A stretch of DNA of 64,000 bases from Todiramphus chloris collaris (Eukaryota; Chordata; Aves; Coraciiformes; Alcedinidae): NCBI GenBank assembly GCA_025345505.1, contig JANVCC010000062.1, positions 11,261,412 through 11,325,411 on the forward strand. The letters run 5' to 3'. This document shows positions 50,841-64,000 of the stretch, one piece after another. Position 1 is the stretch's first letter. Every line of letters starts with the position of its first letter. A program made the position numbers and the translations under genes. The notes under the pieces are model-generated. The model was given only the letters and a program-made list of their open reading frames with translations. It was not told where the DNA came from and did not search any database.

Positions 50841-53800
50841 GTTTCTACTTCATTTCATGTAAACTATCATCAGTTACTTCATCACTTGCTCAATGAGACA
50901 CCAAGGAAGCCTCCAGCTCAGTGGACATGGCCACCATATGCAGCATAAAGGCACCTTCAGTGCATAAAGGACAAAAAGAACCCCTCTGTATTTCTGCTAC
51001 CATCACCTCTGAAACCAACTAGAAGATGGAAAACATAGCAGTCTCTCCTTCACTGAACCAGTCGCTGCTGCGCTATTGGAAGTCCTCTAATCAGATTTTG
51101 TTCAGATTCTTTCCAGGACTGCTGAGTTGTGTCAGCAAAAAGCCTTCAGAAAACACTAACGTGCAGAATTTTGCAGGCAATTTGGTGTTTTCATTTGAAC
51201 TACTTTTGCAACCCGTGTACCTCCTTCCAGAATGCAAAAAAAACCACCATAATCACTAACCTTGAAAATAAACTTGTTGCATTTTAAAGTAACACGAAAA
51301 CTTCTGAGTCACAGAACAGGCAAACAAGACCTTAAATATTTTGGCCTTCCATATTCTTTAAGACAGACAGAGATGTACATCTGCTTTATATGGTAATGAA
51401 CAACAAAGATGCTAGCTACATAAAAAAAGAAAAGCACCATTTCTCTCTTTTTCCTACTTAATACTGAAAAATAAGAAAAGATAGATAATTTCTCTAGTGT
51501 ATAATGTGAGAAAAGTAGGATTCAATTTTTTTTCCCCCATTTAGTTTTTATTCCTACATTCTTCACAGGTATATTCTTCCTCTCTTGACACAATACGCTA
51601 CTGATGTTGCATGCGGTTCACATCATCTGAAAGACGCTGCAGGGTTTAAGTGTTCTTACCAATATATGTTTTTGTCACATCAGTTTCTAATCCTTGGAGT
51701 TTTTGCTACCTCATGAATAATACTTCTATAAGCAAAGGCATGCATTGGTATCTAAATCACAGCAATACCAATGAACAAAAGGATAATGCCACTTCTGCCA
51801 TGAGGAAGACCTAAAAGCATTTAAGTAAAATATCTCATTGTATTCACACCAGAAAAAGCCTTGCGATAAATAAAAGACAGGTTTCATTTACAAAAACAGG
51901 TTCCTGGTACATAACTTCCAGAATCTCTCAAATATGATGGTACAAATACATAGAGCCTGTGAGTTCCTTTCCCTTGCTTTCTGCTGTTTTCTGGAATGTT
52001 GATGCTGTATGAGCTGGAGCCTGATCAGCTGCTACCTACATCTGGATGAAATATATGGCAGCAAGAAATTCCCATACCATTCTCCCTTTTCCCATCTCCC
52101 CACCTGGCATAGTCATCTTTGTACACCTAAAGTATCATTAATATCTAGGATGGTTGCTAATCTCCTGTCAAGCAGCTTCTGGGAATTACTTGATAGTTAT
52201 AAGGAGGAGAAGTTGTAAAGAGCTACTTGTCTTCCACACGCCTTTTCATCCAGGCTGATTCCCCATAGGAAATTACACCTAGCAGACTATCTAATTGGAA
52301 AGTCTCTCCAAATATAATATAGTATAATACAATTTAATATTGTAATAGTAACTGGCAGCAAGTGAAATTAGTTGCTGCCAATTTGGCAGAGTCCCTGCTT
52401 GCCCTGTGAGCAGCTCAACGAAGAGGAAGAGTTTGGGCTGCTTTGACAGCATTGCTGCCCCGTGAGATGTGGTCTAGAGGTCTTGCACCAGTTAGAAATG
52501 CTTAGAGGTAAAACACCGAGCCCATTCCCTACAGGGAGAAGGGAAACAGTCCCAAGGAGCAGGCAAGACACGTTAAACAGAACTCCACAAAACCTTAGCC
52601 TTTGAACTTGGTTGTGTCAGGGGACAACACATACAAGCTGACCACAGCCATGCACAATGTCAGCCGCCAAAAGCCAAGAACAGGAAGGCTTCTGTCACTT
52701 GCTGGTAAAATAAAATATACAGACATTAAACAGTAAAAACAAATAATATTGGGAAGTTAACCTAGATTGATTACAAAGCATAGAAGTAGCCTAATCTCTT
52801 TTGCATAAAAGCTGCATGAAAAAGCTCCTCATCCATCCCCAGAAAAGGAATGGGTGGTTTTTCTTGATTTATTCATTTTCCATGCATCATTTCAGAAAGT
52901 CCTGTAAAACCACCGCACAGCCAATGCCACTGGTTAACTACATCTACACAGACGTTAGGAGATAAAATGATTCCAACATCAATCTCTTTTTCCAGTTTCT
53001 TGCTGCAAAACACAGCAATAAATTGCAGACAGTTCACCACAAGGCTAAGATGTAGTGCTGTAAAAACTTGTATAAAGCTTCAGTACCAAATTTAACTCCA
53101 GTGATTGCCTGTACCGCAGGGTCCTCGTGCTGTGGCAGGAGATGGCTTTGCTGAACAGTAGCAGCAAATCAATTAAAAGTTGCAGTAAATAGCACAATCC
53201 CTTAAAAGCATTCTCACTACAAACACAGTAACACTCAATGTTATATTTAGGAATAGGATATATATAACTTACAATTGCATTTGCGATGCTTCAAGCTTTG
53301 CTGAAGGATAAAACATAACTGAATAGTAATTATAGCTGAGGAGGTTTAAGGAAGTTTCACGGAGGATTTGTTATAAGCGCATTTAAAATACAGACTAGTT
53401 GCACTGTTGCAACATTAAAACTCTCTGCTATTCTGCGTGAAGCTCCCAACACTAACCAAAACGCATCCTTTGGTACGTGGTGAAATCTCATTTGTCTGTC
53501 CAACAGTCCACATCCCTTGTCAATGGGGGTTTGTGTTCAGTAGAAGGAGCTTCACAGGGATGTCTGCACCGCCAAAGCCTCTGAGGGAACAGATACGTGT
53601 TGGGGAGCACGAGTGTGAGAGGTAGGCATGGAGAAAGGGCCAGCTCCTGGCTCCAGTGCACCAGCAGTGAGGCACAACATCCTTTTCTTTAAGTCACATC
53701 AGCTACCCTGGGTCATGGCTCCAAGGAAAGCCAGTACTGACCCACGTGTGAAATACTAACACAGTTTATCTGAAACTATTATATATTTTCCAAATTAAGG

Positions 53801-54546
53801 CATAAGTATAAGTAGGAGTGATATTTGCAGTTGGGATGTTAAAGGACTACTCATTTATTAACAGAGATGGTTTATAAACCTTGGGAAACAATGAACATCA
53901 ACAGAATCAAAAAGATCTTGGCATTTTCAGAGACAAGTCTTAGTTGCAGGTAGTTATAGCTTAGCACTCGCAAAACCCACACTAAACCCCTACAAACACT
54001 CCTAAAAACAACCCAAAGTTTACAACTTTACAAAGAACCCAGCTCATAGCTCGCAAAAGCATGCCATTTGCCCTAGAGTCTGCTGCAGAGGAGACTGACT
54101 GAAAAGATGAAAAGAACTCAGGATAAAGTTTCATCATCTCTCATCTAGATTTAGAAAATTATGGCCAGCTAGTAATCATGGAATGAGTCATATTCCCCTC
54201 TAGCAGAAGGCTGCTTCTACAAGTAAAAAAACAAAAAGGGATATTGGCAATGTCACCTGCACAGCACAGAGTCCCACACCGTGTCCCTCTAGGTCTTCCT
54301 TTCTACAAAGAGAGAGTATGTTCCCGAGATATTCTCAAGGGATCTCACGCAGGACCAGGCGCAGATACATTAAATGCTATGGCAGCCTGCCTGCCGATTT
54401 CTCTCTTACTGAATGACTTCAGAAAACAATAAAAGATACTTCCCCCTTTCTCATGAGCATCAGCCCTGCTGGAGTTCAATGCATTCGTCTTTTCAGGCAC
54501 TAGAAAGTGCTTCAGGAGAACAGATGTGGACAACTCAGAATTAAAC

Positions 54547-54564
54547 GGGGGGGGGGGGGGGGGG
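54547..54564. repeat. Poly(G) run, 18 bases
   Basis: Eighteen consecutive G preceded by aaac and followed by aacag. Long G homopolymers are far rarer in vertebrate DNA than A runs and are hard to sequence, so the true length may differ. Confidence 0.9.
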
Positions 54565-57500
54565 AACAGAGAAAAATGACCGCAGGCTAACAATGCACAT
54601 GCGAGCATAAACATGTATATATTTTATAACCCCAGTACATCACATTTTGCCAGTTATTCATTTAAGGCTTTGATGGCGTAACTGGCAATGACAACGGCCA
54701 CTGTTTTCCTACTGGATTAATTTTTGAATTGAATATATCACTTGTACAGGAATGTGGGCAATTTGAAGACACAAAATTCCAGTACGCTGCAGTAGAATCC
54801 ATTTCTTTGTGTACATTTTTTGTGTATGCCAAGACCAGCAGAGCCCCAAGAACAACTGGAGCCTTTGTGTACAGCTATAGTAGACATAAATACATACTTA
54901 CCCTTTTTAGGTGATTGTTCTGTGACAGAAAATTAGATCGCACGCTTAACTGTTTTAGTTTAACAGCTTCTTTTCATCTCCTTACCTAACTACCAAGGAT
55001 ATTCTCGAAGGGCACCATGTTGAAGATTATGTCACTTGGAAAGGATTTTAGTATAGAGGCTAATTCGTTAAAATTGAGAGCTCCTACCTGTGCTTCTAAA
55101 AGGCCATCTCATATAATGTCTACATATGAAAAATATGCTCCAGCATTAACAAGCAGAGAATTAGAAGCAGCAAAATCCGTAGGCAAGCAAGATTGAGGTG
55201 GGATAACAAGCCAGTAGCTTTTTTTTCTTTAAGAAAAAAGGCAAGAAATAGATACATTTGTGAAGAGTTTTTTGAGCAAAACTCCATAAAACAGTGAGGC
55301 ATACATACTGTAGCAAGGTTATCATCTTCCTCATCCTAGGGAAATATATTTTAGATACACTCAACTTGCATGATAATTGTTATGTCTGCCACTGTAACCA
55401 CATGCTTGCCTCCTGTTCCTCAACACAGTGCTAACCATTGTGGCTGTTGTTCCCTTTTTTTGTAGCTCAGGTTGACATTTGGCACCATCTCCTCAGTAAT
55501 GAAATAAAGCCACCGGCAGCCTTCTCCTTCCTCTGACAACTTTGTCCTGTGGCTTTCCAAAACACCTATAAGGGTTCCCCAAATGTCACCTCTCACATCA
55601 AGAGCAACAAAGGGCTCAAAATGAACCACAGGGAGAAGACAAGGACATGTGCAGGAACAGCTCTAGAGTGAACCCCAAACGACCAAATATTTTACAGCAA
55701 ATAAAATTTTATCTTTATGTAAAGGCTTTCTGCAAACCGAAGAGAGAATAAACAGAAAGAAGCCAAATGCATTGCTTTCTGCTTTGACCTTTGTGTCTAT
55801 TTCTTGTAGAAACAGACACTCTATGCAATTCCAAAACCTTATAAAATATTAATTGAGCAAAAATTAAATACGTCAACTGAGGACATGAACAGCCATGTAT
55901 TCTGTGTGCAAACTAGAACGAGCACATCTAAATTATGTCAAACCCCACATACTCTAGGCATTCAAATAATTTCAATACATAATTATCAAATTCGTCATGC
56001 TAAGTACATTATAATCCCCATTTTATTGGAATTTATCAAAAAAAGCCACGTTTCTGTGCCACAATGTAAAATTATACAGTTTAGTTCTTGTTTTCTTTTT
56101 AGCATTTCATTCTGGAAATAAACTGAGAGTCTACAGTTGGGTGATTTAATGCCACAGATTTTTTCACACTTTTAAACTGTCATATAGTTTAAGGAGATCA
56201 GAGTTCTAGAGGTAAACCTTTCCTAGGCACTTACAATTATTAGCTTATCACTTCTTAGGACCTCCAAATCCATACCTTTCACAAACATGCTTTGAAACAA
56301 AAGCAATACCCTCCACTTTCCATTTCAAATGTTAAAGTGAGGCTTCAAAAAACCCTTTTGTTCTGCTCAAAAAGAAATCAAAGCAAATAAGGAGAAATGT
56401 GTAGGTCTTGCTATCCTGTTATCAGGACTGAATTCATTAATTTGATGAATTGTCACAGGCTATAAAGTGCAGAACAAGTCTGTAAAAGGAGTTCTGGAGT
56501 TTCCAACTTCCCACTACTGCTTACTTTGCAACTCCATAGGCAGCAGCAACTTTCAAGCCAGAAAGCTAGAACTCCCATTTTTTGCTTTTGTAGCCAAAGG
56601 AGAAGATACAGATGCTATCAGACAAGGCTACTTTTATTGACATCCAGTCTTCCTTAAAAACCCAAAACAAATTGTATTTCCCATATTATCCTAAAAAGAG
56701 AAGATCCCAACCCCTATTGTAACCATATAATTCCAGACAACAGCATTATGTGAAGTCCTAAACATATTCCTGTTTTCAGGATCAGGATCCCACAAGTAGG
56801 AAAATTTACATTTATTTTGGTATAGTAACACCCAGAGGACTGCGAGAAATGGGCGATTACATCGAGCTAACATGTTATGTTGACAACCCTACATATTTTG
56901 AGTCATTTACCTAAATAACTAAAGAAGGTCTCACAGTCCACATCAGTCAAGAATTTGCTTCCAAAATATCCAGGGACCTCAGATCCTGCCAGTCTCCATT
57001 TCTCACCCATGTGTGGACAATTTTCTAAACAATTCTAATTGATTCACAGCTACGCTGAGAATAAATATTTGATGACTTCATCAACAGACAGGTAACTAGT
57101 AGTAAAAACAAAGCACATTTCTCCTTTCCTTTGATCGTCACCATGACCCATCCATCTTTAATATGATCTTCTTGAAAAGAAGACTTGGATAAAAAGTGCT
57201 CCTAGAATCTCTTTATCCCTTCTGGACTAACCAAAGTGAGTCTGCTTTTACTACTTTTCCCTTATCAGCTGCCTAGGGCAGGAGTGCATGCTACCTGTTG
57301 CTACCATCAGCAACACTCAAAAACCATGAGCACCAATTGTTCTGCATGTACACACACTTTAGTCATGCTATCTCACTAGAAATCTACAAACACCCAAAAC
57401 TGCAGAATTATTTGCATTGCCAAGAGGCGAAATTCCCTCGCTGCCATCTTCTTCACGAACAAAACTGAGATGAAGAGATTAAGTATTACAAACTTCAGGT

Positions 57501-58229
57501 CCTGCAGGGAGGTTTTAGTGCACCTGTTAACACACCGTGGCACTGCTACGCAGCACCTGTACAGCTATACAGTCAACCAACTATGCTAAAGGTGCTTGCC
57601 TGACTCCCCCAGGAAAGATTAGAGCTGGGATTCAATGATTTTCCTGAGCTCAAGAGTGTCTCCTGGGATTTGATGTCAAAGATAACAAGCAATGGTCACA
57701 TGACAATAGGAGAAAAAGGGAAAGTATAAACTCATCTTTAGAAAAAACTTCAGGTCATGAGACTTAAATGTTTTTTTCCAGTAAGTGGCAATTTGCACAT
57801 TGGCAATACAATGGTGTATGAACCACATGAAGAATGGGGCTTCAGGGCACCTCTTCTCTGCCTGTCTTCTGATGGAAATCAATGTGCTATGTATACACAC
57901 TGCACAAGCTGAATTTCATCCTCCATTTTGTGAGGTAAATGGTCAGCAGCAAATACTTTCCTCATCGACTGCATCTCATCTTCCTTTTTTCATTTGTTAG
58001 AAAAGAAGGAGAGTTGCAGGTTTCAGCCCTGTAGAATGTTGTGTTGCCACAAACATATAAGAACTAGGTGAAAAGCAGCCTGAACCTCTACACATTTGGA
58101 GCCTTCTTTCTGCTCAGGTAAAGAAAAACAAGCAAAATAAGATTGAACTGCATTATCTGCTGCATGGCACATAGAGCAATGTGAGATTATCGCTTTAGAA
58201 CCCTATTTCTGTCAGCTTTATCTGAACTT

Positions 58230-58640
58230 ACTTGTTTATACCTTGGCTTCTATGTACAGTGCTTGAGAATGACTGCATGAAAAATGATTTAATGTGCAAG
58301 CATTATTAATAGGATCTGGAGGAGGTTCATTTTGCCTTAAAGAGGAGTTAAATGTGTGTCGGACTCTGGGGAATTCTGATCTTAATCCAGCAAAGCATCT
58401 TAAGAGGTTGAAGCCTCTCATACGCTTAAAACCGAGTGTATGCGAAAACATTTTGCCAGGCTGCAGCTTTTAATAGCTCTACATATACTTATAATTAATG
58501 CTCTGTGGCTAGTTTTCATTATTGGATTTTTGTGAAAACTGCGGGAGACTTGACAGACCTGTCATAGTCGGCAGTCACTCAGCTAAAACTAAGGAAGCCC
58601 ATATTAGTGACATTTAAGGCCATTTGAGTCCGGTAACAGC
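58230..58640. promoter_or_regulatory. Possible conserved regulatory block with paired TALE-type sites
   Basis: About 400 bases free of simple repeats and without a convincing open frame. They contain homeodomain-type cores (aattaatg, ttaatgtg, attattgg) and an inverted pair of TGACAG / CTGTCA at 58551-58564 separated by two bases. TGACAG is the known core for MEIS/PREP/TGIF proteins. This is inference from motif content only; no conservation data are available to me. Confidence 0.2.
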
Positions 58641-61600
58641 AGAAACCCAAGCAGTAAAGGAGACAATTTTACAGTGCCTGCTTAAAAAACAACATATAGT
58701 CCTAGTGACCATCAGAATAGGTAACTACAGCAGGAAAGTCACCTTGCTAAAGAGCTGGATGTTACCCAGTACTAAAACTGCCTAGGTTTTCAATTTAGCT
58801 GGCGATCACTGAAGGCGTTTGTCCTTTAAAGTTTTCTGCAAGTTTGACTTGCTCCTTACAGGTGCCCTGAACCAGAAGCCCAGACAGGACAAGCGTTATG
58901 GGCCCCTGCTTCCCTGCAGGACGGGGAGACTCTTGGGGCAGACAAAGAGACTGGCTCCCACCCATCAGAAACTAATTTTTCCCTTTCTCTTTTTTTTTTT
59001 TTTCCCAAATGTTTCAATTAAGTAAATATTAGGTTGCTTGCTTTTTCTTCAAGAGGCATGAAGCAAAAATTTTGTTGTCTTCTTTTATTACTAGCCCTCT
59101 CATGAGAAGGAAGCTTAACTTCTAGCTCCTTCCAGGAATAATTGAATCTTATGCTAATCAAACATCAAACGATCCACACAAAATCCTTCACCAGGAGCCA
59201 CCACGCTGGAAACAAAAAGGCAGGATGGTCAAAATGGGATCACGTAAAAACCAGAGGAGAAAGGGGGACCCACAGCCTGGATGGAGGCACCAGGTCTGCT
59301 GGAGGCTTCTGTGCATGCCGAGTTCCTTTCATGGGGTGACCACAGACTCAGTCAGACATTCTGCTGCCCTAAAATTAAGGAGCAGGAATAGAAAGTAATC
59401 TTATTTCATAACTATAATGAGGAGCTCCTGGAAGCTAATACTAATACCCTTCAATAGGAATGCACAAAGACACATTCTTCCCCAAAATTTCCATTTCATT
59501 GAGATCAAATTATATGATTGCATTACCTGTACAGTAACCTTAGTGAAGTCAGGTGTAAATCAGAGTTTCTGCTGTTGGGGTTACCTATAGGAGGGTATTC
59601 CCAGCCTCAGGAACTCTGATCCTCTGCAGCCACCACTGACAAAAGATGCCGGCTCCAATAGTACAACTCATCCCAAGAAAATATTTTCTTGGCCTAGTGC
59701 TTTGATTCCAGGTCATTACTCATGACAACTTACAGCAAGAGACAAGGTTATGGAAAAATCACAAGTCTGTATATTTTTACGTTACACGTCTGAGCAGAAA
59801 TTAGTGTTTTACTGGCCACAATACACAGTCAACGTCCAAAAGCAATAAAAGGTGAGCATCTCTGTTTATACCGCAGTCCCCAAAGTCCACTCAAAACCAC
59901 AGCTAAATACTGCACTGAGGTACCCCCAGGGAAAACAGATACCTACTCAGCCTCTGGGGCTTGCCTCTCACAAGCATTTCACTTTGTAGAGCCAAGGCAG
60001 AAAAAAAACAGTACCAGGGTGGGAAGCCAGTCATCTTCCAGTGAAGGAAGCTTATTTTCAAGTGCTCTAGCTTACGTAGGCAGTTGGGAATCAAAGAAAG
60101 GAGTCAGAATAAACACAATCTGACTGAAAAACTAAACCAAAAACTTTGCATACATGCAGAAAATATATTTAACAGATAAACACTTAAGATACGTGGTCAC
60201 GCATAAACTCCTCCAAGACTCTGTTTCATCTTTTGGTTCTCATAGGCCTTTTACCAGGGCTTCAATCTCACATTAATATCAAATCTAACAACTTTGTTGT
60301 GTTAAAAACAGCTTCTTGGTGCCAAACAGCTAGAGCTGTCCAGTTCTCTAAGGAAAAAGACGTCTCAATAATCAGTCAACTCCGATCTCCCTCTTATTGA
60401 CATGCAGAAAAAGAAGTCCTTGCTTTTAATAATAGGACTTCCTTTCATGCAAAGATAGTGGAAGCTTTCAAAGGATAAATAATTCATTATCTTCCAAGCT
60501 CTGAGAATAAATTTGTTCCTTTTCTGGTTTACTTTCCTTCAAGATATGACATCTTAGGAAAGCAGGGGGAAGGAGACTGCTCTTTGCTTCTAAGGATATA
60601 AACAGGCTCAATGTTTCATTCCCCACTGCAACAAAACTATAAGATCAATAGACAAGCGCTGAAAAGCTTTTCCCACCAGGCAGAGACTCTGCCATCTAAA
60701 TAGTCTTTCAAAAGATACAATCTCACAAGCAGCAACAACAAAGAAACATCTGACGCAGAGCTAGGGAGCATGCTCGGAATAATCTCACATGGGGACACAA
60801 CTCCACAATAAGACAACAAATTAATTAAGCTTGATCATATCAATGACTGGTGACCTATAGTTCTGTCTCCATTCTTTTCAGTTTTATCTAAGCTCCAAGG
60901 GGATACAAGAAAGTTGTTTTACTTATTGTGACATTTTTTGTAAACAAGTTAAAAAAAAAAAATCTGTAGACCAGGTTGAATAAGAAGAAGAAGAAAAAAG
61001 CAACACACTATCTGGCAACCTGGGCTGTGTTTATATAGGTCTAAAGCAGCAAAAAACCAAAACCCTGAACAGAGTAATCACCACTTTTCACCAGTGACAG
61101 ATAACACCAGCAGGCTAAGAGTTTGTGCCCAAAACTCAGGGGGCCTATTCTCATGCATGGGAGTCACTCGGTTCCTGGCACAACTGCATTTGGCAAAGGA
61201 TGCAAAAATCAGCTTCGAGATGATTCTCATGGCTCCCGTTTGTAGCACAGCAGGAATCACCTTGTATTAGATTTATTCACGAATCACAAAAAGTAGACGT
61301 AAAAACAAAAATGCTGCCATCTGCTCAGTTCAAAGCCAGATCCATCCCAGGAAAGCATTTCTCACAAGGAAGGAGGCAATCCCTGAGGATGGTGTGTGAG
61401 CAGGAACACCAGAACAAGTATTCCTAGCTATCCAGCAGGATTATTCCCCAATACACACTTACTAATCTTGGTCTGGTCACAGCTTACATTTATTAAAGAA
61501 TGGAGCTTTCAGGACTTATTTTTAAAAGCTCCCCCAGCATTATGCAGGTCACTGCCAGCAGCAATATAGGATTCCGTACAGGACACCAAATATAAACACC

Positions 61601-64000
61601 ATTCTGCAGATGACAGGATAATATTTTCTAATGATAATCCTAAACAATGTATCCCTCTTCAGAATGCTGAAAGTGCATTAATATGAACGATTTGCTGACC
61701 AAAGAGGGAGCAGCACCATTTGAAACTTATAGCTGCCTAGTACAAAGTAATGTTGGGGAGGGTGGAGGATAAAAATTGCTATGTATGTCATTAATTTATA
61801 CCTCAGCACTGTGGATTAATTATTTCCAGAAATACTGACAAGGGAAGCCGTGGAAAAAAAAATATATTAAAAAAAAAATCACTGCCAGACATTTTTTTTT
61901 AATGACTGTTATTGTCAGCACTGCTAATCCAGTTAAGAGTCTGCTAAAATGATTAAAGAAATGCAAGATAAGGCTTTCAGAAACATAGTCTACCCTATAA
62001 ACCAGTTTGCTGCTTCAAGCCCAAATCCATCAGTGTGCTGGTATCCATGAAACTGCAGCTTTACAAACGAGATGTTATTTAAAAAAAAACAAAAAAAAAA
62101 AACAAAAAAAACCGGTTGATTGCAAATACTTTGCATGGCAGCTACACTATCACAGTGCTGAGAGGCAGTGAAAGTTAAGGAAAGAGAGATCATTTACAGA
62201 GACAACCCTTATTGCTATGGATGTCAATTTAACTGTAAGTGCTGGGAGCAGAGATTCAGAACCATGATTGAAATGCACTCAATGCTTCTCTTCATAGGAA
62301 CTCAGTTCCAAAATACAGAGGGTTTGCTTATTCTAAGGTCTTATATAAACCATTTGTGTCTATTTGGGTGGAGGAAGAGGAGGCAGATGCCTTCCCCTGC
62401 TACATCCTGTTTATTCCTTGTCTCTTTGTTGATTTTGCTCCCACCAGAGCAGCAAAGGTGAAGGAAGAACCCAGCAACACTGAATTGAGCCCCTGGGCTC
62501 AGCAAACCAGACACATCATTGATCTGGTACCGTGGTGGGTGTTCAGCACCATCCACTTCAATAACCTTCACGTATAGATGTAAAAAGATAAACAAATTTT
62601 CCCATATTCCTTTTCCAACTTCTCTTTATGCTCTGATACAAAAATAAACACTATCACATGTCACATGTAAGGCAAAGTTATCTGAGAAAAAACATGGGTC
62701 CCATTTCACCATCACTCATAAAGAAGCACTCAAAGAGTTGCTACACACCATGCTAGGAGGAAAACAAACTGGTGCAAGCAGCACTACTCCAGCAAAGATT
62801 TTTCTGCTCTATCACTGTTATACTCCAAGGAGAAAAGAGGCTCTCAGGGACAGGAACAGGCTGTGCAGATGGAAAAAAAATCTCATCTCAGACAATTCCA
62901 CACCATTAGGACTGAAATAAAAGTAGGACTCAAACTGACTATATCAGAATTAGTTCGGGTCATTCTATCCCCACAATATCCATTAAAATTTAAGTGTACT
63001 AAAAGAGACTGGGTTTTCAGTGCCTCACTGATAGAGTCAAACAGCCTAAGCCTATATATTTTACTTATACATATGCATATATTTCTTAGTCAGTATATAT
63101 GTTTTAAAGCAATTTGGCACATACTTTTAATTAAAATCCAAAGCGATTACGTCAAAGAAATTTAGCCCCAATTGCTTTCCTACTGCAAGCAAGCTGGCAT
63201 AACCCACCCTGAAGTGCAGGTCATCCAGTGCAGTGCTGACCCCACACAGCCTTCAGGCATCACTTTCCCCAGCATGGCTTTAATGTATGTACCAACATAT
63301 GAGGGCCCAGGGGAGCAAGTGTCTTTTTCTCAGCCTGAAACTGGAACCTGTTTCTTAAAAAGTGAGCTACACAACCAAACGAGCCACACTGCTGTGCATG
63401 CAGTTTTTCAGACCAGTTTTCCAGGCCAAGCCTTCTCTCCCCACTTTTGTTGGTGAATCTGTGTCAGTCAGAGATCTGGAGCCAGAAAGCCAGTGTCAGG
63501 ACAAGCTTCCAGAGAGGATACAAGCTACAGGCAAAATGCCACCAAAGTTTATTCATTTTAGGGAAGAGGACTAAGACAGGCTGACAGAAGCACAGTTTTA
63601 CCATACCCTCGCCATGTATAAGACATGCCATTATAAGCTGAACACTGCAAGAGATCTGACCTGAGCAAAGAAGTGGAGTAATTCATGAGAAATTAATTTC
63701 ACCAGATGACTGGAAAGACCTTTCGCTTCCCAGAGTGTGTGTGCTTTGTTAGGTCACGAGAGTTCAGCTAATTAGAAGTTTCCTGCTCTTCCAGAATTGA
63801 ACATATCAAACAAAAATGGTTAGAAGAAAGACATTTTCATGCAGATATTAGCTTCAATCTCTCAACATAAAGTTGTCCCACATTCAAATGACTTGCAAAA
63901 AAACCTGGGAAAAATGGGAACATGGATAATCAAGTCTGCAGACGTCAGTCCTAGATACTCTGCACATGCTGACTTGGTATTTCTACACAGGGGCTTTAGC
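58641..64000. other. Gene-free stretch to window end
   Basis: No gene is recognised. It contains T runs near 58989-59003, A-rich sequence at 61854-61878 and the broken poly(A) tract at 62081-62112. The longest frames are about 100 codons (62168-62461 and 62863-63165 on +), with no recognisable domain and compositions typical of chance translation. Confidence 0.55.
62081..62112. repeat. Interrupted poly(A) tract
   Basis: Three A runs of 9, 12 and 8 bases separated by single C, 32 bases in all, with the same A-plus-C character as the other tracts of the window. Confidence 0.85.

Larger units (their letters stand above)
49642..58229. other. Gene-free stretch
   Basis: No gene, RNA or mobile element is recognised. 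It contains an A/C tract at 50777-50840, AT-rich sequence near 52310-52350, the 18-base G run at 54547-54564 and a short T/A hairpin at 55221-55239. Open frames are short and unconvincing. Confidence 0.55.

Noticed and set aside
1-64000. tRNA genes, rRNA, CRISPR arrays, retroviral or LTR elements, DNA transposon ends
   Set aside because: No box A/B pair with cloverleaf, no repeat-spacer array, and no LTR, gag/pol-like or terminal-inverted-repeat structure was recognised on reading both strands. Very degraded copies could be missed by eye.

Overview
This window looks like ordinary avian (or at least sauropsid) nuclear DNA. The main evidence is five diverged fragments of CR1, the dominant LINE of bird genomes. 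They are recognisable by CR1 3' phrases such as 'ggctgccca..gaggttgtggagtc' and by the terminal 'attctatga' type repeats. The rest is moderately AT-rich, CpG-poor sequence with many poly(A)/poly(T) runs and no dense coding. There are no bacterial-style operons, no rRNA or tRNA genes, no CRISPR array and no recognisable retroviral or Polinton-like element.

Layout. 1-2296: gene-free, with a poly(A) run and a T/G-rich tract. 2297-2660: sense-strand CR1. 2661-6300: gene-free. About 7139-10106: the only place where I can build a phase-consistent chain of minus-strand exon-like segments. It ends in a hydrophobic helix, a basic tail and a stop, as a type I membrane protein would. I do not recognise the protein and treat the model as tentative. 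10107-22640: gene-free, with a CpG cluster near 13.1 kb, a 21-bp inverted repeat at 16.5 kb, a long A/C-only tract at 17.1-17.3 kb and a hairpin with direct repeats at 18.0 kb. 22640-25336: a GC-rich patch, two antisense CR1 fragments and, between them, a striking 22-bp perfect palindrome. 25337-41151: gene-free. 41152-41365: antisense CR1. 41366-49576: gene-free, with regulatory-looking stretches near 42.9 and 43.8 kb. 49577-49641: CR1 tail. 49642-64000: gene-free, with an 18-base G run at 54.5 kb and a possible regulatory block at 58.2-58.6 kb.

Overall I read this as intron or intergenic sequence of a bird, possibly containing the 3' end of one minus-strand gene. The sturdiest unusual observations are the inverted-repeat structures (24865-24897, 17973-18027, 16523-16543, 43793-43813). 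Each is rarer than simple random expectation for 64 kb, and none is explained by a recognised repeat. Claims of exons or enhancers here are inference from sequence alone and would be settled by alignment to other bird genomes and by RNA data.
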